In this document: positions 1 through 10,439 of the stretch, piece after piece
How positions within the stretch are numbered: position 1 is the stretch's first letter
Layout of the letters: every line of letters begins with the position of its first letter
The notes under the pieces: model-generated
Databases searched by the model: none
What the model saw: only the letters and a program-made list of their open reading frames with translations
Told to the model about the DNA's origin: nothing
Translations under genes and position numbers: made by a program
Source: Sphingomonas arvum
Lineage (GTDB): Bacteria > Pseudomonadota > Alphaproteobacteria > Sphingomonadales > Sphingomonadaceae
NCBI RefSeq assembly: GCF_026013565.1
Contig: NZ_JAPDOB010000001.1
Span: 62,001-126,000 of the forward strand
Reading direction: 5' to 3'
Length of the DNA stretch: 64,000 bases

Positions 1-631
1 AGAAGGCCGACGTATAGACGTTGGCCGGGCTCTCCTCCGTCCCGTGCGCAGACGAGAAGGAGAAGGGTGCATGCGCATATTCGTACGCCTGAATGAAAGA
101 GAAGATCAGGCCCAGGGCAATGGTCAGCAGCAGGCCGGTCTTCAAACCCTTGCGGTCGCCGTTGATCAGCGAGTGGTGGGCCCAGGTCACCGTAGTGCCG
201 GAGCAGAGCAGGATTAGCGTGTTGAGGAGCGGGAAGCTGAACGGGTTCAGCACTTCCATGCCCTTGGGCGGCCATTGCGCGCCGATCGACTCCACCGCAC
301 TCGGGAACAGGGCGTTGGCGAAATAAGCCCAGAACCAGGCCACGAAGAACATTACCTCCGAGGCGATGAACAGGATCATGCCGTAGCGCAGGTGCAGCTG
401 CACAACCGGGGTGTGATCGCCCGCGCGGCTTTCGTGCACCACGTCGCGCCACCAGCTGAACATCACCGCGAGTACGCCAAGCAAACCGAACGCGAATACG
501 AACTTGCCGTACGGATTCTCGTGCATCCACATGACGCCGCCGCCCGTCAGGAACAGGGCGGCCATGCTGCCGGCGAACGGCCACAGGCTCGGCGGAAGGA
601 TGTGATAATCGTGGTTCTTGGTCGCGGCCAT
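1..631 (-). CDS. ctaE: Cytochrome c oxidase subunit III (3' end cut by window edge)
   Basis: This is the third core membrane subunit of the aa3-type cytochrome c oxidase in the inner membrane. It stabilises the catalytic subunits and carries no redox metal. Translation from the ATG at 631 gives MAATKNHDYHILPPSLWPFA and then several hydrophobic helices. The family pattern FIASEVMFFVAWFWAYF is visible near residue 95, and TVTWAHHSLI near residue 150. About 210 residues are inside the window; the rest, including the stop, lies beyond base 1. It is the last gene of the ctaB / small protein / ctaG / ctaE run, 37 bp after ctaG. The identity is secure. Confidence 0.95.
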   Translation of the reverse strand, partial: MAATKNHDYHILPPSLWPFAGSMAALFLTGGGVMWMHENPYGKFVFAFGLLGVLAVMFSWWRDVVHESRAGDHTPVVQLHLRYGMILFIASEVMFFVAWFWAYFANALFPSAVESIGAQWPPKGMEVLNPFSFPLLNTLILLCSGTTVTWAHHSLINGDRKGLKTGLLLTIALGLIFSFIQAYEYAHAPFSFSSAHGTEESPANVYTSAF

Positions 632-668
632 GGGCGGTGTGTGCTTCCCAGTTGATTTGCCGCGGTTC

Positions 669-1229
669 TTAGCTGGCAGTTTCCGGATTTGCCACCGGGT
701 AAAATGTATAGCTCAGCGTGATCTCATGAATGTCCTTTGTCGCCTCGTCCTCGCGGATCTTGGGGTCGACAAAGAACACCACCGGCATGTCGGCGCGCTG
801 CCCGGGCCGCAGCGTCTGCTCGGTGAAGCAGAAGCATTCAATCTTGCTGAAATACTGCCCGGCCTGCTCGGGCGAGACGTTGAAGATCGCCCGGCCGGTG
901 GTGGTGCGCGCGGTCAGGTTGTGCGCGAAGTACTTGACCGTGGTCCGCTCGCCCGGATGGATCTTGACCACCGTCTGCTCGGGCTTGAACTGCCATGGCA
1001 GGGCGGGATTGATGTTCGCATCGAACCGCACTCCGATCTCACCCGCGACGGCGCCCGGCGCGCTGTCGGCGCGCTGCGGGGTGCCACCGTAGCCAGTCGC
1101 CTGGCAGAAGGCACGGTAGAGCGGGACTGACGCAAACGCGACGCCGAGCATGAACAGGACAAACAAGGTCGCCCGCAACGCAACCCGACGGTTGCGCCGA
1201 TCAGGATCGAGCGGAACGGCCGTGCTCAC
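669..1229 (-). CDS. ctaG: Cytochrome c oxidase assembly protein CtaG (Cox11)
   Basis: CtaG/Cox11 is a membrane-anchored periplasmic copper chaperone that helps build the CuB centre of subunit I. The protein is 186 aa. It has one N-terminal membrane anchor (ATLFVLFMLGVAFASVPLY, about residues 19-37) and a beta-rich periplasmic domain with the copper-binding CFCF motif (IECFCFTEQTL). I chose the GTG at 1229 because it overlaps the stop of the upstream small gene as GTGA and gives a family-typical N-terminus. An ATG further upstream at 1394 would add 55 arginine/proline-rich residues that look like read-through of another frame. It is probably translationally coupled within the cta run. Confidence 0.93.
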   Translation of the reverse strand: MSTAVPLDPDRRNRRVALRATLFVLFMLGVAFASVPLYRAFCQATGYGGTPQRADSAPGAVAGEIGVRFDANINPALPWQFKPEQTVVKIHPGERTTVKYFAHNLTARTTTGRAIFNVSPEQAGQYFSKIECFCFTEQTLRPGQRADMPVVFFVDPKIREDEATKDIHEITLSYTFYPVANPETAS

Positions 1230-1363
1230 CGGTTCACCGTCAGCTTGGCCAGCGTAATAGCGAACACCAGGATCACAAACAGGATCAGCAGGATGGCCGT
1301 GGCGCGGGCGCCGCTGCGCTGGCGCGCTCGGATCAGCTCGTCCTCGGGGGGCGGGTCGGTCAT
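1226..1363 (-). CDS. Small single-span membrane protein of the cox cluster (CoxF-like)
   Basis: A 45-aa protein with a charged, acidic N-terminus ([18 protein letters not shown]) and one hydrophobic helix ([19 protein letters not shown]). Its ATG overlaps the ctaB stop as ATGA, and its TGA overlaps the ctaG GTG as GTGA. That tight packing on both sides is the main reason to regard it as real. Tiny membrane proteins occur at this position in many alphaproteobacterial cox clusters and are often called CoxF or hypothetical. A role in oxidase assembly is inferred from position only. Confidence 0.8.
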   Translation of the reverse strand: MTDPPPEDELIRARQRSGARATAILLILFVILVFAITLAKLTVNR

Positions 1364-2265
1364 AGCGGCAGCCAGCGGTCGGCAGCGACGGCACCGAACA
1401 GGGCGAACAGGTAGAGGATGGAGAAAGCGAACAAACGCTTTTCCGGCTTCATCGCCGCCGGTTCGGTTGCCCGGTTGGCGAGCACGGCTGCGGCCAGCAC
1501 CAGGAACACCGCGGACAACAGGACCGCTGTGATTCCGTAAAGAGCGCCGGTCAGGCCCAGCGGCCACGGCGCCACGGCCGCCGCCGCCATTGGCAGGCTG
1601 TACAGGAACACCTGCCGCCGGGTGTTGGCGACCCCTGCCACCACCGGCAACATCGGCACGCCGGCCTTCGCGTAATCCGACCGTACGAACAGGCTCAGGG
1701 CCCAGAAATGCGGTGGCGTCCAGAGGAAGATGAGCAGGAACAGCAGCACCGGCAGCAACTCGACCCGGCCGGTCGCAGCGACCCAGCCAATCAGCGGCGG
1801 AAAGGCGCCCGCAGCCCCGCCGATGACGATGTTCTGCGGGGTCCGACGCTTCAACCAGACCGTGTAGATCACCGCGTAGAAGAAGATGGAAAAGGCCAGG
1901 ATCAGCGCCGCCAAGTGGTTGGCCGCCAAGTCCATCAGGATGACGGAAGCGGCGGACAGGCCCACGGCGAAGTGCAGCGCGGTCTGCCGATCGAGCCGGC
2001 CGGAGGGCAAGGGACGATTCTCCGTCCGCCGCATCTGCGCATCGAGGTCGGCCTCGTACCACATGTTCAGCGCGGCCGCGCCACCCGCACCCAGCGCAAT
2101 GCACAGCACGGCGGCGAAGCCCAGTACGGGGTTCACGTGCACCGGCGCTGCCAACAGCCCGGCCAGGCCGGTGAATACAACCAGAGTCATCACCCGCGGC
2201 TTGGTGAGCGCGAAGAGGTCCCGCCAGTCGGCTGGCAGATGGGTGGTGGCGGCAAGGGTCGGCAT
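1360..2265 (-). CDS. ctaB: Protoheme IX farnesyltransferase (heme O synthase)
   Basis: CtaB is an integral membrane prenyltransferase that adds a farnesyl group to heme B to form heme O, a precursor of the heme A used by aa3 oxidase. The 301-aa protein has about nine hydrophobic segments. It shows the UbiA-family aspartate-rich signature [20 protein letters not shown] near residues 88-107, plus the N-terminal [17 protein letters not shown] stretch. It is normally next to ctaD, but here it is separated from ctaD by an M28 peptidase and a cyclophilin gene. Its stop overlaps the start of the small downstream gene, which points to translational coupling. Confidence 0.96.
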   Translation of the reverse strand: MPTLAATTHLPADWRDLFALTKPRVMTLVVFTGLAGLLAAPVHVNPVLGFAAVLCIALGAGGAAALNMWYEADLDAQMRRTENRPLPSGRLDRQTALHFAVGLSAASVILMDLAANHLAALILAFSIFFYAVIYTVWLKRRTPQNIVIGGAAGAFPPLIGWVAATGRVELLPVLLFLLIFLWTPPHFWALSLFVRSDYAKAGVPMLPVVAGVANTRRQVFLYSLPMAAAAVAPWPLGLTGALYGITAVLLSAVFLVLAAAVLANRATEPAAMKPEKRLFAFSILYLFALFGAVAADRWLPL

Positions 2266-2314
2266 TCGTGCCGGGCATATAGAGACGTTGGCTGGAAGGC
2301 GCTAGGCTGCACTC

Positions 2315-2917
2315 ATGAACCGCCGAATCGCCTTGCTTGTCAGCCTGTTGGCTCCGCTCACGCTGGCCGCTCAAGCCGCTCCACCGGCACCCGCAGAGGC
2401 ACCCAGGGACGACCTGGTGCGGGTCGCGCTCGACACCGATCACGGCCGCATCCTACTAGCGCTCGACCGTGGCCGCGCACCGGCCACCACCGCCAATTTC
2501 CTGCGCTACGTCGACTCGAAGCGCTTCGACGGGGTAACTTTCTACCGGGCGATGCCTTATGGTGCCAACAATGGGTTGATCCAGGCCGGCATCACCAAGG
2601 ACGCGCGACTGCTCTATCCGCCCGTCAAGCACGAGCCGCCTTCGAGGACGGGCCTGAAGATGGAGGCGGGGACAATCGCGATGGCCAACCTGGGTCCAGG
2701 CACCGCCCGCTCCGATTTCTTCATCCTGGCCGGGCCGATCACTACCTTCGGCGACAGCTTCGCGGCGTTTGGCCGCGTCGTGGAGGGCATGGACGTGGTG
2801 AAAGCGATACTCGCCAGTCCGGTGTCGCCGACCAACGGCGAAGGATCGATGAAGGGCCAGATGCTGGAACCGGCAGTGGTGATCCGCACCGCCCGGCGAG
2901 TTGATCCCGCGGCCTAG
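2315..2917 (+). CDS. Exported cyclophilin-type peptidyl-prolyl cis-trans isomerase
   Basis: A 200-aa protein with a signal peptide (MNRRIALLVSLLAPLTLAAQA) followed by a cyclophilin domain. Visible family motifs are NFLRYVDSKRFDGVTFYRA, IQAGI and GTIAMANLGPGTARSDFFI. It should catalyse proline isomerisation in the periplasm. It lies on the opposite strand to the cox genes and converges on the M28 peptidase gene; the two share their last four bases (CTAG, 2914-2917). With that peptidase it splits the usual ctaD-ctaB neighbourhood. Divergence of about 49 bp from ctaB suggests a bidirectional promoter region at 2266-2314. Confidence 0.92.
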   Translation: MNRRIALLVSLLAPLTLAAQAAPPAPAEAPRDDLVRVALDTDHGRILLALDRGRAPATTANFLRYVDSKRFDGVTFYRAMPYGANNGLIQAGITKDARLLYPPVKHEPPSRTGLKMEAGTIAMANLGPGTARSDFFILAGPITTFGDSFAAFGRVVEGMDVVKAILASPVSPTNGEGSMKGQMLEPAVVIRTARRVDPAA

Positions 2918-4527
2918 CGCCGCTCGGCTGCGCTCTCCGTCCTGGCGGCGGCATAGGGACTGCCTGGTAGCCAGCCTGGCCACGCGGCGCTGTTCGCCAG
3001 CAGCTGCCCGACTCTGAACGCCGCCAGAGCCTCTTGTGCGGTGCCGGCGTAGGTCCATTTGAGGTCGAACTCGTCGCACGGCTGGTGATAGCAGCGCGCG
3101 TTATAAGCCGACACGATACGCTGACCCGCGGCTCGGCCGCCCACCTTCAGATCGCGGCCGGCGCGGAAGGCGAGGGCGGGGACGCCGCGCTGGGCGAAGG
3201 GAAAATGATCGGAGCGGAAGTACCAGCCGGCCTCCGGGCTAGGCTCGGGATCGACGCGCAGGCCCTGCTCGGCAGCGGCTCGGATAAGCAGCCCTTCGAC
3301 GTCGGATTGGCCCGGCCCGATCAGCTCCAGGTTGCGGGCGGCGGGCAGCACCACGTGCGGGTCGAGGTTGATCACCACGGCGGTGCGCGCCAACGGTTGG
3401 AGCGGGTGCTGGGCGTACCATTCGGCGCCGAGCAGACCCTTCTCCTCTGAGGTCCATGCGGCAAACACGACCGAGCGCTGCGGGCGCGGACCGGCGGCGA
3501 ACGCTCGAGCGACTTCCAGCAGCTCGGCCGTGCCAGTCGCATTGTCGATCGCGCCGTTGCGGATTGCGTCGCCGCTCGCGTCGGGGCCGTTGTGCCCGTT
3601 GGCGTCCCAATGCGCGCCATAGAGGACGAACTCGCTCGGTCGAGCCGAGCCGCGCAGGATGCCGACGACGTTGTGGCTAACCACCGGCGTTGCCCGATTG
3701 ACCACGTCTAGGCTGACGGTGCCCGGCAGGGGAACGGCACGGAAGGCCGCGCTTCGAGCGCGCCGCTTCAGCTCGGGCAGGGTCATGCCCATTTGCGCCA
3801 TGAGCGGCAGCATCGCTTCGCGCCGGACAATGCCGCTGAACAGCAGCGGGTTGGTCTTGAGCGGCGCGTAGCTGAACGCCGGGACCCGGATGCTGCCGCC
3901 AACTTGGCTGTACGGCCAGCTGTAGGCCTGCTCTTCATGAATGAAGAGCACGCCGGCGGCGCCAGCCTTGGCCGCGGCTGACGCCTTGGCGCCGCCGCGC
4001 CCGCCGAACACCAGCGCACGCCCACCGAAGCCGAGGTCGCGGCCGGCCTCCAGGTCTGGGTCTCCGGCCAGCATGACGACCACCTTGCCTTTGACGTCCA
4101 CGCCGGCGAACGCGTCCCAGCCGCGCGCCGGATCGGGAGCGCCCCAGCCGGCGAACACCAGCTCGGCGTCGGTGAGAGTGGTCCGGCCCGGGTTGGTCGG
4201 ATTGATGTCGAGGTCGGGGCCACGCAGGACGGTGCCGCCACGACGGGTGCGGACGGTCAGGCGGCCGCCGGGCAGGGTGTCGAGCCGCACCAGCGGTACG
4301 TCCTGGAACCAGCCGCCATTCTCTCCGCCCGGTTGCAAGCCGGCCGCGGCCATCTGGCGCGCAATGAACTCGATGGTCGGCCGCTCGCCTTTCTCACCGG
4401 GTCCGCGGCCGTCGAACGCGTCCGATGCCAAGGTGCGGACGTCGGCCTTGATGCGGGCGGGGTCGATCGGCCCGGCGGCGGCGAGGGTGAGGAGCAGGGC
4501 GGGGGCGAAGAGAAAGGGGCTGCGCAT
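2914..4527 (-). CDS. M28 family zinc metallopeptidase, exported (first copy)
   Basis: A 537-aa exported peptidase with a signal peptide (MRSPFLFAPALLLTLAAA), a PA-type domain in the middle and a C-terminal M28 catalytic domain. The zinc and catalytic residues are visible in order: YGAHWDANG (His, Asp), AAWTSEEKGLLGAEW (Glu-Glu), VINLDPH (Asp) and YFRSDHFPFA (His). I took the ATG at 4527 rather than 4599 because it gives a normal signal peptide. A paralogue of similar layout is at 23568-25199. Its position between ctaD and ctaB is unusual. Substrate unknown; aminopeptidase activity is likely from the family. Confidence 0.92.
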   Translation of the reverse strand: MRSPFLFAPALLLTLAAAGPIDPARIKADVRTLASDAFDGRGPGEKGERPTIEFIARQMAAAGLQPGGENGGWFQDVPLVRLDTLPGGRLTVRTRRGGTVLRGPDLDINPTNPGRTTLTDAELVFAGWGAPDPARGWDAFAGVDVKGKVVVMLAGDPDLEAGRDLGFGGRALVFGGRGGAKASAAAKAGAAGVLFIHEEQAYSWPYSQVGGSIRVPAFSYAPLKTNPLLFSGIVRREAMLPLMAQMGMTLPELKRRARSAAFRAVPLPGTVSLDVVNRATPVVSHNVVGILRGSARPSEFVLYGAHWDANGHNGPDASGDAIRNGAIDNATGTAELLEVARAFAAGPRPQRSVVFAAWTSEEKGLLGAEWYAQHPLQPLARTAVVINLDPHVVLPAARNLELIGPGQSDVEGLLIRAAAEQGLRVDPEPSPEAGWYFRSDHFPFAQRGVPALAFRAGRDLKVGGRAAGQRIVSAYNARCYHQPCDEFDLKWTYAGTAQEALAAFRVGQLLANSAAWPGWLPGSPYAAARTESAAERR

Positions 4528-4644
4528 GGCGCGAGTGGAGCGCTGCTCCGTGCGCCTTGCAAGAAGAAAGACAGCATTGAGTGGATCCGCACCGTCCATC
4601 GGGCTGGAATTGCGCCTACCCGCCGGCCGAAGCTCGGCGTCTCA

Positions 4645-4688
4645 ACGAAGAAGGCCCGCCTTGCTCTCGCAAGACGGGCCTTCTTCGT
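4645..4688 (-). terminator. Strong hairpin terminator downstream of ctaD
   Basis: Perfect 14-bp arms at 4645-4658 and 4675-4688 are followed inward by a 5-bp stem (cttgc/gcaag) and a TCTC tetraloop. The arms end in GAAGAA/TTCTTC, so the minus-strand transcript leaves the stem through a U-rich arm. It lies 12 bp after the ctaD stop and probably ends the ctaC-ctaD message before the peptidase gene. Confidence 0.8.
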
Positions 4689-4699
4689 GTGCGCCTTGA

Positions 4700-6397
<1,698 letters not shown>

Positions 6398-7612
6398 TTA
6401 CTGGGCGCCGTCGGTCGCGCGCTGGGCGACGCCGGGCTGGGTGTTGCCGGGAGCGGCCGGAGCGCCGGTCGCCGGAGTGGCGGTGGCCGGAGTCGGAGCC
6501 GCGCCCGGAGTGACGTTGGTCGGCGACATGGTGGTCGCAGCAGTGCTGTCGGCAGTCGGCGCGGGGCGCGCGCCGGGCATGGTGCCGCCCTTGCTGGCGA
6601 CCCACTGGGCGAAGCGCTGCGGCGTCACCACCTCGATCGCGATCGGCATGAACGCGTGGCGCGCGCCGCATAGCTCCGAGCACTGGCCGAAGTAGACGCC
6701 CGGACGGTCGACGCGGGCCCAGGTCTCATTGAGGATGCCGGGGTTGGCGTCCATCTTCACCCAGAAGGCGGGCATAGCGAAGCTGTGGATCACGTCGTTT
6801 GAGGTGACGATGAACTTCACCGTCTTGCCGGCCGGAATCACCATCCGCTCGTCGACGCCCAGCAGGCGCGGGCCGTCCGCATCGGTGCGGAAGCGCGCGC
6901 CGGCCGCGACCTCGTTCTTCTCCTTGAGCATGTTCGAGACGATCTCGAACCCGCCGTTGTCCGGATACTGGTAGGTCCAGTACCACTGGTTACCGATCAC
7001 CTTGATGGTCAGGTCGGCTGGCGGCGGGCTATACTGGTGCCGGATCAGGCGAATGGACGGAATGGCGATCGCCACCAAGACCAGCACCGGCAGCAGGGTC
7101 CAGACCACCTCGACGAAGGTATTGTGGCTGGTCCGCGACGGGGTCGGGTGGGCGGCCCGCCGAAACTTGACCACTGCATAGAGCAGCAGGGCCAGTACCA
7201 GCAGGCTCATTGCCGCGCACAGCACCAGCAGCCAGTTGTTGTGAAACGAAGCGGCTTCACGTCCGATCGGGGTGAACTGGTCCTGGGTACCCATGCGGCC
7301 GTCCGGCATGCCGATGCCGGGGGTCGGCACCGCATGCTGGAAGGTGGGGCCGGACACAGCGGGCTGGCCAGCGGAAGCAGGCGCCACCGCGCTGGGCCCC
7401 GGGGTCGGGTCAGCGATCGCACCAGGCGCCGGGGCAGGTTGCGCCGCCGGCGGGGTGCCGGTGTTCGCACTGGGACTGGCCTGGCCACTGCTGGGGGTCG
7501 GCGTCGAGGTCGCGTCGACCGTGCCCTGCTGCGGGGCGGGAGACGCCGTCTGCGCTGCCAACGGAGTGAGCCCGGCAGCGGCCAGGGCGAGTACCCATGC
7601 GGAGAACTTCAT
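6398..7612 (-). CDS. ctaC: Cytochrome c oxidase subunit II with long low-complexity ends
   Basis: Subunit II accepts electrons from cytochrome c through its binuclear CuA centre. The 404-aa protein has a signal peptide, two membrane helices and a cupredoxin domain carrying the CuA ligands in GQCSELCGARHAFM (about residues 309-322), with WYWTYQYPD for docking and electron entry. It is longer than usual because of Pro/Ala/Thr/Ser-rich segments after the signal peptide (about residues 20-105) and at the C-terminus (about 345-404). No cytochrome c heme motif (CxxCH) is present in the tail. It is the first gene of the ctaC-ctaD unit, with a promoter presumably in 7613-7777. Confidence 0.96.
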   Translation of the reverse strand: MKFSAWVLALAAAGLTPLAAQTASPAPQQGTVDATSTPTPSSGQASPSANTGTPPAAQPAPAPGAIADPTPGPSAVAPASAGQPAVSGPTFQHAVPTPGIGMPDGRMGTQDQFTPIGREAASFHNNWLLVLCAAMSLLVLALLLYAVVKFRRAAHPTPSRTSHNTFVEVVWTLLPVLVLVAIAIPSIRLIRHQYSPPPADLTIKVIGNQWYWTYQYPDNGGFEIVSNMLKEKNEVAAGARFRTDADGPRLLGVDERMVIPAGKTVKFIVTSNDVIHSFAMPAFWVKMDANPGILNETWARVDRPGVYFGQCSELCGARHAFMPIAIEVVTPQRFAQWVASKGGTMPGARPAPTADSTAATTMSPTNVTPGAAPTPATATPATGAPAAPGNTQPGVAQRATDGAQ

Positions 7613-7777
7613 TGCTACCCTTCAGGTCAGTGACGCACCGACGCGAGGGCGCGCGGCACGGGGGAAACGGCGGCCTTATAGGTACAGACCGCCCGTCTCT
7701 CAAGCGCCTCGCTCGGCCTTGGTTGAAGGCGGCCGGGCCAGACCCTATCAACGGCTGTCAGCGGGCGGATAGTGGCA

Positions 7778-8362
7778 ATGGACGAAGCACAGGTTCTGGC
7801 GGAATTCCGGGCGGCGGGAGCGCTGCTGGAGGGGCATTTCATCCTCTCATCCGGCCTGCGCAGTTCGCGCTACCTGCAGTGCGCGCGGGTGCTGATGGAC
7901 CCGCGCCGGGCCGAGCGGCTGGCGCAAGCGCTCGCCGACCGGTTGCCAAGCGAGATGCGGGACTTGGTCGAGGTGGTGGTTTCGCCGGCGATGGGCGGCG
8001 TGATCATCGGCCATGAGATGGGCCGGGCGCTGGGCGTGCCGGCACTGTTCGTGGAACGCCCGACCGGCACGTTCGAGCTGCGCCGCGGCTTCGCGCTTGA
8101 GCCTGGGCAGAAAGTGCTTCTGGTGGAAGATGTCGTCACCACCGGCCTCAGCAGTCGCGAGGCAATGGCGGCGATCGGGGCGGAAGGCGGCGAGGTGGTC
8201 GGCGCCGCGGCGCTGGTCGACCGGTCGAACGGGGTGGCCGACCTCGGCGTGCCGTTCACGCCGCTACTCAGGCTGGATGTGCCGAGCTACGCGGCCGACG
8301 CCCTGCCGCCCGAGCTGCAAGCCATTCCGGCGATCAAGCCGGGCAGCCGGACCGCCGCGTGA
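7778..8362 (+). CDS. pyrE: Orotate phosphoribosyltransferase
   Basis: PyrE joins orotate and PRPP to make orotidine 5'-phosphate in pyrimidine synthesis. The 194-aa protein shows the type I phosphoribosyltransferase PRPP loop [17 protein letters not shown] and the substrate segment [17 protein letters not shown] prefer the ATG at 7778 over the GTG at 7772 because a GGCGGA ribosome site ends about 8 bases before the ATG but only 2 before the GTG. It heads the pyrE-pdxJ-acpS-lepB run, and its TGA overlaps the pdxJ GTG. Confidence 0.95.
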   Translation: MDEAQVLAEFRAAGALLEGHFILSSGLRSSRYLQCARVLMDPRRAERLAQALADRLPSEMRDLVEVVVSPAMGGVIIGHEMGRALGVPALFVERPTGTFELRRGFALEPGQKVLLVEDVVTTGLSSREAMAAIGAEGGEVVGAAALVDRSNGVADLGVPFTPLLRLDVPSYAADALPPELQAIPAIKPGSRTAA

Positions 8363-9087
8363 GCGCCGCCCTGCGCCTCGGCGTCAACATCGACCATGTG
8401 GCGACCATCCGGAACGCGCGGGGCGGAAACTATCCCGATCCGGTGCGGGCCGCGCTGCTGGCGTGCGCGGCAGGGGCGGACGGAATCACGGCACACCTGC
8501 GCGAGGATCGGCGGCATATCACGGACGAGGACATCGCGCGACTGTCGGCAGAGCTGCCGGTGCCGCTCAACCTTGAGATGGCAGCCACGGACGAGATGCT
8601 GGGCATCGCGCTTCGCCATCGCCCGCACGCCGCCTGCATCGTGCCGGAACGGCGTGAGGAGCGGACCACGGAGGGCGGGCTGGATGCAGCCGGGCAGTTC
8701 GACGTGTTGCTGCGGTTCGTCGACGAATTGGGCGGCGCAGGCGTTCGGGTCAGCCTGTTCATCGAGCCGGACGAGCGGCAGATCGACGCGGCCTTGCGCC
8801 TGGGTGCCCCGGTGGTGGAGCTGCACACTGGCCGCTTCGCCCATCTGGGCGAAGGCGAGCGGGAGACGGAGCTGAAACGGTTGACAGACGCTGCGGCGCT
8901 GGCCGCCAAGAACGGGATCGAGGTGCATGCCGGGCATGGCATGACGTTTGATAACGTGGTGCCGGTCGCCGCAATCCCGCAGGTCAGGGAGCTGAACATC
9001 GGGCATTTCCTGATCGGCGAAGCTATCTTCATCGGCCTGGAGGCTAGCGTGCGGCGGATGCGCGGATTGATGGACGCGGCGCGGTGA
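8359..9087 (+). CDS. pdxJ: Pyridoxine 5'-phosphate synthase
   Basis: PdxJ condenses 1-deoxy-xylulose 5-phosphate with 3-amino-2-oxopropyl phosphate to form pyridoxine 5'-phosphate (vitamin B6). The 242-aa TIM-barrel protein carries the family signatures [20 protein letters not shown] at the N-terminus, HLREDRRHI, and [12 protein letters not shown] near residue 195. The GTG start overlaps the pyrE stop, and the TGA overlaps the acpS start (GTGA). The pdxJ-acpS-lepB order is common in proteobacteria, which supports the call. Confidence 0.97.
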   Translation: MSAALRLGVNIDHVATIRNARGGNYPDPVRAALLACAAGADGITAHLREDRRHITDEDIARLSAELPVPLNLEMAATDEMLGIALRHRPHAACIVPERREERTTEGGLDAAGQFDVLLRFVDELGGAGVRVSLFIEPDERQIDAALRLGAPVVELHTGRFAHLGEGERETELKRLTDAAALAAKNGIEVHAGHGMTFDNVVPVAAIPQVRELNIGHFLIGEAIFIGLEASVRRMRGLMDAAR

Positions 9088-9491
9088 TTCTCGGCCTCGG
9101 GTCCGACCTGTGCAACATCGAGCGCATCCAGGCTTCGGTCGATCGCTTCGGTGAGCGGTTTCTCCAGCGCGTGTTCACGCCGCAAGAGCAGGCCAAGGCT
9201 GCCCGTCGACCCTTCACCGCCGCCGGCACGCTGGCCAAGCGCTTCGCCGCGAAGGAGGCGTTCAGCAAAGCCGTCGGCACGGGCTTCAAACGCGGCGTGT
9301 TCATGAAGGATATCGGAGTCGTTAATGCACCCTCGGGTAAGCCGACCTTGATCCTGACGGGGGGCGCCCGGGCGAGGCTTGACGCGCTGACCCCGCCGGG
9401 CCACGCCGTGGAGGTCCACCTGACGATGACCGACGATCATCCCTGGGCCCAGGCATTCGTGATCCTGGAAGCCCGCAAGCTGGAGCCCTGA
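9084..9491 (+). CDS. acpS: Holo-[acyl-carrier-protein] synthase
   Basis: AcpS moves the 4'-phosphopantetheine arm from coenzyme A to apo-ACP, activating it for fatty acid synthesis. The 135-aa length fits. The two magnesium/CoA-binding signatures are present: [13 protein letters not shown] (Asp8 region) and [16 protein letters not shown] (Glu58 region). The GTG start overlaps the pdxJ stop by four bases, and the stop abuts the lepB GTG directly. Translational coupling along the whole run is likely. Confidence 0.96.
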   Translation: MILGLGSDLCNIERIQASVDRFGERFLQRVFTPQEQAKAARRPFTAAGTLAKRFAAKEAFSKAVGTGFKRGVFMKDIGVVNAPSGKPTLILTGGARARLDALTPPGHAVEVHLTMTDDHPWAQAFVILEARKLEP

Positions 9492-10433
9492 GTGAGCGAC
9501 ACCGTCCTGACCGCCGACCCCAACGCCGCGCCGGTCGCGAGCCCGCCGGCGGCGCCTGCCGAGAAGAAGAGCTCGGCCCTGTGGCGCGAGCTGAAGGGGC
9601 TGTTCTGGGTCCTGCTCGCGGTGCTGGTGTTCCACAGCTTCGTCGCCAAGCCGTTCTACATTCCGTCGGAGAGCATGATGCCGGCGCTGCTGAAGGGCGA
9701 CCGGCTGGTGGTCAGCAAATATGCCTATGGCTGGTCGTGGGTCAGCCCGACGATTCCCAATCCGCTCGGCATCTTCCGTTCGCTGGTGCTGCGCGATCCG
9801 AGCGCGTCGTGGGGCGTGACGTTGCCGCCGATGCAAGGGCGGCTATGGGGCAAGATGCCGGAGCGCGGGGACGTGGTGATCGTCACGCCTCCGGGCCGCA
9901 GCGAGGACTGGATCAAGCGGGTGATCGGCCTGCCGGGCGACACGGTCGAGGTGCGTGACGGGCACCTGATCCTCAACGGCAAGGAAATGCGCCGGCAGAT
10001 ACTCCCGCCGGCCATGATCCCGGTCGACCCCAATGCGCCGTGCGGGTTCGAGTTCATGGGCTACCAGGTGCAAGCGGCGGACGGCGGACGTTACTGCCGG
10101 CTGCCGATCGTGCGCGAGACCCTGCCCAACGGCGTCGCCTACAACACGATCGACGTCGGTCTGTCGCCCGGTGACAATTTCGCGGCTACCACCGTGCCGG
10201 CCGGCCAGCTGTTCCTGATGGGCGACGACCGTGACAAGAGCGCGGACAGCCGGTTCGACGCGGCGTCCGGTGGCCTCGGCGGGCCGGTGCCGTGGGAGAA
10301 CATCGGCGGCCGGGCCGAGTTCATCACCTTCAGCCTCGATGGTACGACCCAGGTCTTCAACCCGGTGAGCTGGTTCGAGGCGTTCCGCTCCGGCCGGGCC
10401 GGCACCTCGCTGCGCGCCCATAAGCAGGACTGA
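9492..10433 (+). CDS. lepB: Signal peptidase I
   Basis: LepB removes signal peptides from secreted proteins at the periplasmic face of the inner membrane. The 313-aa protein has a cytosolic Ala/Pro-rich N-terminus, one membrane anchor (about residues 37-51) and the S26 catalytic domain. The nucleophile is Ser61 in PSESMMPALLKGD, and the general-base Lys142 sits in DWIKRVIGLPGD. The C-terminal box MGDDRDKSADSR is also present. The start is a GTG directly after the acpS stop. Confidence 0.96.
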   Translation: MSDTVLTADPNAAPVASPPAAPAEKKSSALWRELKGLFWVLLAVLVFHSFVAKPFYIPSESMMPALLKGDRLVVSKYAYGWSWVSPTIPNPLGIFRSLVLRDPSASWGVTLPPMQGRLWGKMPERGDVVIVTPPGRSEDWIKRVIGLPGDTVEVRDGHLILNGKEMRRQILPPAMIPVDPNAPCGFEFMGYQVQAADGGRYCRLPIVRETLPNGVAYNTIDVGLSPGDNFAATTVPAGQLFLMGDDRDKSADSRFDAASGGLGGPVPWENIGGRAEFITFSLDGTTQVFNPVSWFEAFRSGRAGTSLRAHKQD

Positions 10434-10439
10434 CCCAGG

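Noticed and set aside
8430-9836. Open frame of 468 codons on the minus strand
   Set aside because: Antisense to pdxJ, acpS and lepB, each of which has clear family motifs.
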